NCBI GenBank assembly: GCA_910585095.1
Contig: CAJUBU010000007.1
Coordinates: 77,904-141,903, forward strand
Direction of reading: 5' to 3'
Length of the DNA stretch: 64,000 nucleotides
From: an uncultured Lachnospira sp.
GTDB lineage: Bacteria > Bacillota > Clostridia > Lachnospirales > Lachnospiraceae
Shown: positions 60,716 to 64,000 of the stretch, piece by piece
Layout of the letters: the number at the start of each line of letters is the position of its first letter
How positions within the stretch are numbered: the stretch's first letter is position 1
Made by a program: the position numbers and the translations under genes
Notes under the pieces: model-generated
The model's database searches: none
Told to the model about the DNA's origin: nothing
The model's input: only the letters and a program-made list of their open reading frames with translations

Positions 60716-61999
60716 ATGTTTACTTTTCTTTTCTCTTATATAACAGGATTTATTGAAATATCCATTCAATTTTTATTTTTAAAAAAATGGCTACATATAT
60801 CTGGAAAAAAATATCAAACCATTGCTTTTATCCTTTTAAGTCATATTGTCTGTCAATTACCGCTTTCCACTTTAATAAAACTAACCTTACTGGCAAGCGT
60901 ATTGTTTCTGTATAGCATATGGATATTAAAAGCTACTATAAAGTTGAGTGTTTTATATATTTTACTTATAATAGAAATTATGCAGCTTTGCTATGGTGTA
61001 TTTAATTCCACATCTATCATTGCATCCTTTTTTATTTATCATCTTAATCCTTCGTTATTTAGTCCTATTTTTATGGTAGCTGGGACCTTACTTTCTCTTG
61101 CTTTAGCGGTTTTATGCTATCAAATCATTAGTAAATATATAAATAATAAGCAAAACATACAAAATCAATATATATTAATGATTATAATTCCTTTATTAAT
61201 GATTTTTGTAGTAAGCGGATATATTCATTTTACTTTTTATGAAAGTCCATCCTCTATTAAATCAACCTTCACCATTTTAAATAAAACGCACATCCCAATG
61301 CTTCTTATCCAAATATTAGGAATTGTTAGTGTTTTTAGTATCCTCTATGCTTATCAAAAATTAATGGACAGTTTTTTTCTACATACCAAACTATCTATGC
61401 TTACACAACAGACACATTTTCAAAGACAATACGTAAAGGAAGCTTGGACACATTATACCAATACAAAAGCACTTCGGCATGATATGAAAAATCATATCCT
61501 GATTATAAAGGGATTATTAGAAAAACAAGATTTTTTAAAAGCCAAAGCATATATTGATGAACTTAACATTGCCACATTAAACACCTCTTTCCCTTTTCCG
61601 ACAAACAATCCTATTTTAGATATTTTATTAGAAAATAAAATTGCTTTGGCAGACAATAAAGGGATTCATATTAACAGTTCGCTTAACATTCCCTCTCCTT
61701 GTATTGTAACCGATATGGATTTTTGCATTATTCTGTCTAATGCTTTGGACAATGCAATCAATGCCTGTGAAAAATTAAGCACAAATCAAAGGAAATATAT
61801 CCATGTATTAAGCCATCAACAAGAAGACTTTTTATTAATTGAAATTGAAAATAGTTTTGATGGAAACACCCATTTCAAAGAGGGAATAGGTATATCCAAC
61901 ATGAAGTGGACTGCGCAAAAATATGATGGTACTATTGAAATCACAACAACTGATACAACATTTTGTATAAGTGTATTACTTGTCATTTCACCACACTGA
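60716..61999 (+). CDS. AgrC-like GHKL histidine kinase
   Basis: 427 residues. Six or so membrane helices occupy the first 210 residues, as in AgrC/ComD peptide-sensing kinases. The His lies in ALRHDMKNHILIIKGLLE near residue 258; the ATPase domain has ILSNALDNAINACEK and GIGISNMKW. GGAGG precedes the ATG, which is nearly fused to the regulator gene. The inducing peptide and processing protein (agrB/agrD) are absent from the window. Confidence 0.92.
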   Translation: MFTFLFSYITGFIEISIQFLFLKKWLHISGKKYQTIAFILLSHIVCQLPLSTLIKLTLLASVLFLYSIWILKATIKLSVLYILLIIEIMQLCYGVFNSTSIIASFFIYHLNPSLFSPIFMVAGTLLSLALAVLCYQIISKYINNKQNIQNQYILMIIIPLLMIFVVSGYIHFTFYESPSSIKSTFTILNKTHIPMLLIQILGIVSVFSILYAYQKLMDSFFLHTKLSMLTQQTHFQRQYVKEAWTHYTNTKALRHDMKNHILIIKGLLEKQDFLKAKAYIDELNIATLNTSFPFPTNNPILDILLENKIALADNKGIHINSSLNIPSPCIVTDMDFCIILSNALDNAINACEKLSTNQRKYIHVLSHQQEDFLLIEIENSFDGNTHFKEGIGISNMKWTAQKYDGTIEITTTDTTFCISVLLVISPH

Positions 62000-62105
62000 C
62001 TAATCACTTCACATCAATTTTATTGAAATTTGTGGCAGTGCGATTAAAATAAAATCAGCTAACAAATTTAAATTTATAAATTGCACAAGAATGGAGGAAT
62101 TATAT

Positions 62106-62579
62106 ATGCAACCAATTCAAAACAATACAGCCTATCCAACAACACAGGAAATCAATGAAGCTCAAAAACAAAAACCTGCTGCCAATACAGACGATAATAC
62201 AACGCAAAAACAGCAAAATAAACCTATACAAGATGAGTATATCCCTTCTGATAAAGAGGCAAAACCTGCAACAGGTCTTTATCAATTAAAATATAGCGAA
62301 GACGGTACTCCAAAAATTTCATTTGATAATCCTAGAAAAAAAGCAGCGGATAATAAAGAGGCAAATCAGGAAGAAAAATGCACTGGCAACACAGATAAAG
62401 TTGAGCGAGAAATCAGAAAATTAAAAGAGGAAAAAAAGCAATTAGAACAGAAACTTCGCATGGCATCTGACCCGCAAAAAACAAAAGACTTAGAACAACA
62501 GATTGCTAATATTGAACAGGAATTACAACTAAAAGATACAGATATATACAGACGTCAACATACTGTTTTTTCTAAATAA
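62106..62579 (+). CDS. Hypothetical coiled-coil protein
   Basis: 157 residues with a Gln/Asn/Thr-rich disordered first half (DDNTTQKQQNKP, EYIPSDKEAKP) and a coiled coil at about 100-145 (EIRKLKEEKKQLEQKLRM, DLEQQIANIEQELQL). No signal peptide. The start at 62106 follows GAATGGAGGAA. Comparable small proteins occur near flagellar or surface genes in Clostridia, but no family can be named. Confidence 0.7.
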   Translation: MQPIQNNTAYPTTQEINEAQKQKPAANTDDNTTQKQQNKPIQDEYIPSDKEAKPATGLYQLKYSEDGTPKISFDNPRKKAADNKEANQEEKCTGNTDKVEREIRKLKEEKKQLEQKLRMASDPQKTKDLEQQIANIEQELQLKDTDIYRRQHTVFSK

Positions 62580-62672
62580 ATTTTTATTGATTATTGATTA
62601 AAGCAAATTCTTATGAATTATATATGATAAATAATTCGTAAACATTTAACGTTTGAATGCTCATAACCTCAT

Positions 62673-62718
62673 AGCTACTATCACAGCTTTTCAGTGAGGA
62701 ATATATGCCCCACTGAAA
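62673..62718 (+). repeat. Dispersed repeat partial copy H plus hairpin
   Basis: 62673-62688 resembles hairpin 2 of the two-hairpin repeat (AGCTACTATCACAGCT). Right after it TTTCAGTG (62689-62696) pairs with CACTGAAA (about 62711-62718). It occupies the 265-bp gap 62580-62844, otherwise AT-rich. Confidence 0.5.
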
Positions 62719-62844
62719 CAAGCAAGTTCTCGCTTATATTTATACAATATTAAAATTATATTTTTGAAATATTGAAATAAAAAGAGACTTACTTGATGAG
62801 GTTAAAAAGTATGTCCATTATAAAAAATTATTATAACTTATAGA

Positions 62845-63270
62845 TTAATTTCCATAGTAATTTAACATTTTTTCATAAAGAAAACGGCTTTGTTTTTCAT
62901 CTCCATATGCTAATGGGTCATCTGCATAAGAGAGTGTCCAAAACGGTTCTTTATTTTGGATACAACTTGGAATACTTTTCCATAGAGAATACATTTTATT
63001 TGCAAATATATGAATGTCCAAACAATGATTATAATATTCTTTTAATTTACTCATTAAGGTTTTTCCAAACAACTCATAATTTAAATTTTGATAATCAATA
63101 TTTGTTCTAAAGTAAAATTGTATTTTTTCAATATCGGTTTCCCATTCTAAATTTAAAAGAACTTCATTATTAGGATTTTCTATAAAAAGAGAATCTAATT
63201 TTTTCTGATATACATCATATGTTATTATTTTTTCATAAAACAAAATTAAATAGACAAATAATTCTTCCAT
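62845..63270 (-). CDS. Hypothetical protein
   Basis: A 141-residue soluble acidic protein (MEELFVYLILFYEKI start, WKSIPSCIQNKEPFW, SYADDPLAYGDEKQS). No known family. It starts at 63270 after GAGG in an AGCGCAGAAATGAGGA leader, which also precedes the Cache chemoreceptor gene. It is followed in context by another small unknown gene upstream; the pair could be an immunity/accessory pair, which is only a guess. Confidence 0.6.
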   Translation of the reverse strand: MEELFVYLILFYEKIITYDVYQKKLDSLFIENPNNEVLLNLEWETDIEKIQFYFRTNIDYQNLNYELFGKTLMSKLKEYYNHCLDIHIFANKMYSLWKSIPSCIQNKEPFWTLSYADDPLAYGDEKQSRFLYEKMLNYYGN

Positions 63271-63350
63271 AAAAATCCTCATTTCTGCGCTGCTTTCTTG
63301 CGCAAAAAACAAAATAAAAAACTTTGTTTTTGCAACCTTTAACTTTTTTA

Positions 63351-63875
63351 TTATTTATCATAAGTTTTATTATTACATATTGGACAGCCTAGAAATGTAA
63401 GCAATGTATTACATTTTTTACAACGTGGAAATTCACAATGGATAGGGTCATTATCTTCTGCCGCCTCGAGCCATTCTCTAAGCGCATTATCATCAATATC
63501 ATCTTCTGTCATTTTTTCAATATATTCTTTGAACTTCTTTAAATTGGGCAAAATAAGTTTAGGTGTATAATCGAGTTTTTCCCAGCCAAGTTTATTTTCA
63601 GCAGACTTAATTACATTTAATAAAAACAGTTTATCATTTGAAAAGGTTTCCCTTTTCCAAGGCATATCAACAATATGAAATCCAACTGTCCCTAAACCAA
63701 CAAATTTTTGGTCTTTTTCGGACAACCATATAATGAACTGCTTTTCTTCCACTGTTTTTGCCAATATCGAACCGCTTAATGAAAGTACATTTAGAAAAAC
63801 ATCGGTTGCTGCATTTGACATACATATCCAATCGTCAACAGGCGTATTTTCATCAAAACATATTATATTTCCCAT
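63351..63875 (-). CDS. Hypothetical protein with C-terminal zinc ribbon
   Basis: 174 residues. The N-terminal two thirds are a globular alpha/beta region (VDDWICMSNAATDVFLNVL, KFVGLGTVGFHIVDM) of unknown family. The C-terminus has CKKCNTLLTFLGCPICNNK, two CxxC pairs forming a likely zinc ribbon. AGGAGAAA precedes the ATG. It lies 80 bp upstream of the 141-residue unknown gene on the same strand. Confidence 0.65.
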   Translation of the reverse strand: MGNIICFDENTPVDDWICMSNAATDVFLNVLSLSGSILAKTVEEKQFIIWLSEKDQKFVGLGTVGFHIVDMPWKRETFSNDKLFLLNVIKSAENKLGWEKLDYTPKLILPNLKKFKEYIEKMTEDDIDDNALREWLEAAEDNDPIHCEFPRCKKCNTLLTFLGCPICNNKTYDK

Positions 63876-63896
63876 TATAATATTTTCTCCTAAACC

Positions 63897-63921
63897 GTTA
63901 CTGAAAACTTATAAAAAGTTA
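63897..63921 (-). repeat. 25-bp upstream repeat, copy 2
   Basis: Identical to 20801-20825, again just upstream of a minus-strand start codon (63875). Confidence 0.6.
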
Positions 63922-64000
63922 TAAACTCTTATGTTTCATTTCTACTTCAACGAGTATGCTTTTGTAATAAATAAATTCATATACTACTCACAAAGTTTAC

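Overview
The window comes from an AT-rich, endospore-forming, flagellated Clostridia genome, most likely Lachnospiraceae. The evidence is a sigH sporulation sigma factor in the cysS-mrnC-rlmB-sigH order, a CotJC-type spore-coat manganese catalase, a GlnRS alongside typical Firmicutes genes, flotillin/NfeD, many LytTR and GHKL two-component proteins, and purine-rich Shine-Dalgarno sites throughout. No rRNA or CRISPR array was seen. There are three tRNA genes (Thr-GGT, Met-CAT, Val-TAC), all on the minus strand.

Region 1 (1-12.8 kb) is the most unusual. The spore-coat catalase gene cotJC is in pieces. A middle fragment (about 1614-1721) and the C-terminal fragment (about 12380-12793) join exactly in frame across a shared 6-bp core (1717-1722 and 12378-12383). 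Between them lies a 10.66-kb element. Its ends carry 21-bp arms in inverted orientation (18 of 21 identical), each 2 bp from the core, as the two halves of a serine-recombinase attP site would. The element carries its own large serine recombinase (4368-5972), a small protein next to it, a hybrid histidine kinase, a VanR/VanS-like pair, a CofE-like protein and a nucleoside-phosphorylase-fold protein with a partner that looks like a defence module. A second, different serine recombinase (172-1596) ends about 17 bp before the middle fragment. The roughly 28 N-terminal codons of cotJC are absent from the window, so a second element probably interrupts the same gene and runs off the left edge. By analogy with skin (sigK), SPbeta (spsM) and vfbin (spoVFB), excision during sporulation may rebuild cotJC.

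Region 2 (13-33 kb) holds mostly housekeeping genes: methionine aminopeptidase, CBS-type family II pyrophosphatase, a cytosolic chemoreceptor with a zinc-binding CZB domain, an orphan substrate-binding lipoprotein, cold shock protein, GlnRS, Hsp33 and purA. A compact three-gene carrier-protein cluster (adenylation enzyme, fold-III PLP decarboxylase, acyl carrier protein; 26.1-29.4 kb) could make or attach an amino-acid-derived group. Two short genes here are preceded by duplicated promoter-like units.

Region 3 (33-42.5 kb) is one long minus-strand run: ispF, cysS, mrnC, rlmB, sigH, a histidine kinase whose start codon overlaps the sigH stop, a membrane protein, nfeD, floA, a basic protein and a LytTR regulator. 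It links sporulation entry, membrane microdomains and a possible kinase/regulator pair.

Region 4 (42.5-64 kb) contains a secreted beta-rich protein followed by a 40-residue peptide gene, a Cache-domain chemoreceptor, purB-purF-purC, a PilZ/VanZ-like/divergent-flagellin group, a PadR-regulated ferredoxin-type membrane protein, and a dense signalling cluster (two LytTR regulators, a two-receiver hybrid kinase and an AgrC-like kinase). Several intergenic regions hold copies of two dispersed hairpin repeat families. One of them shows base changes that preserve pairing.
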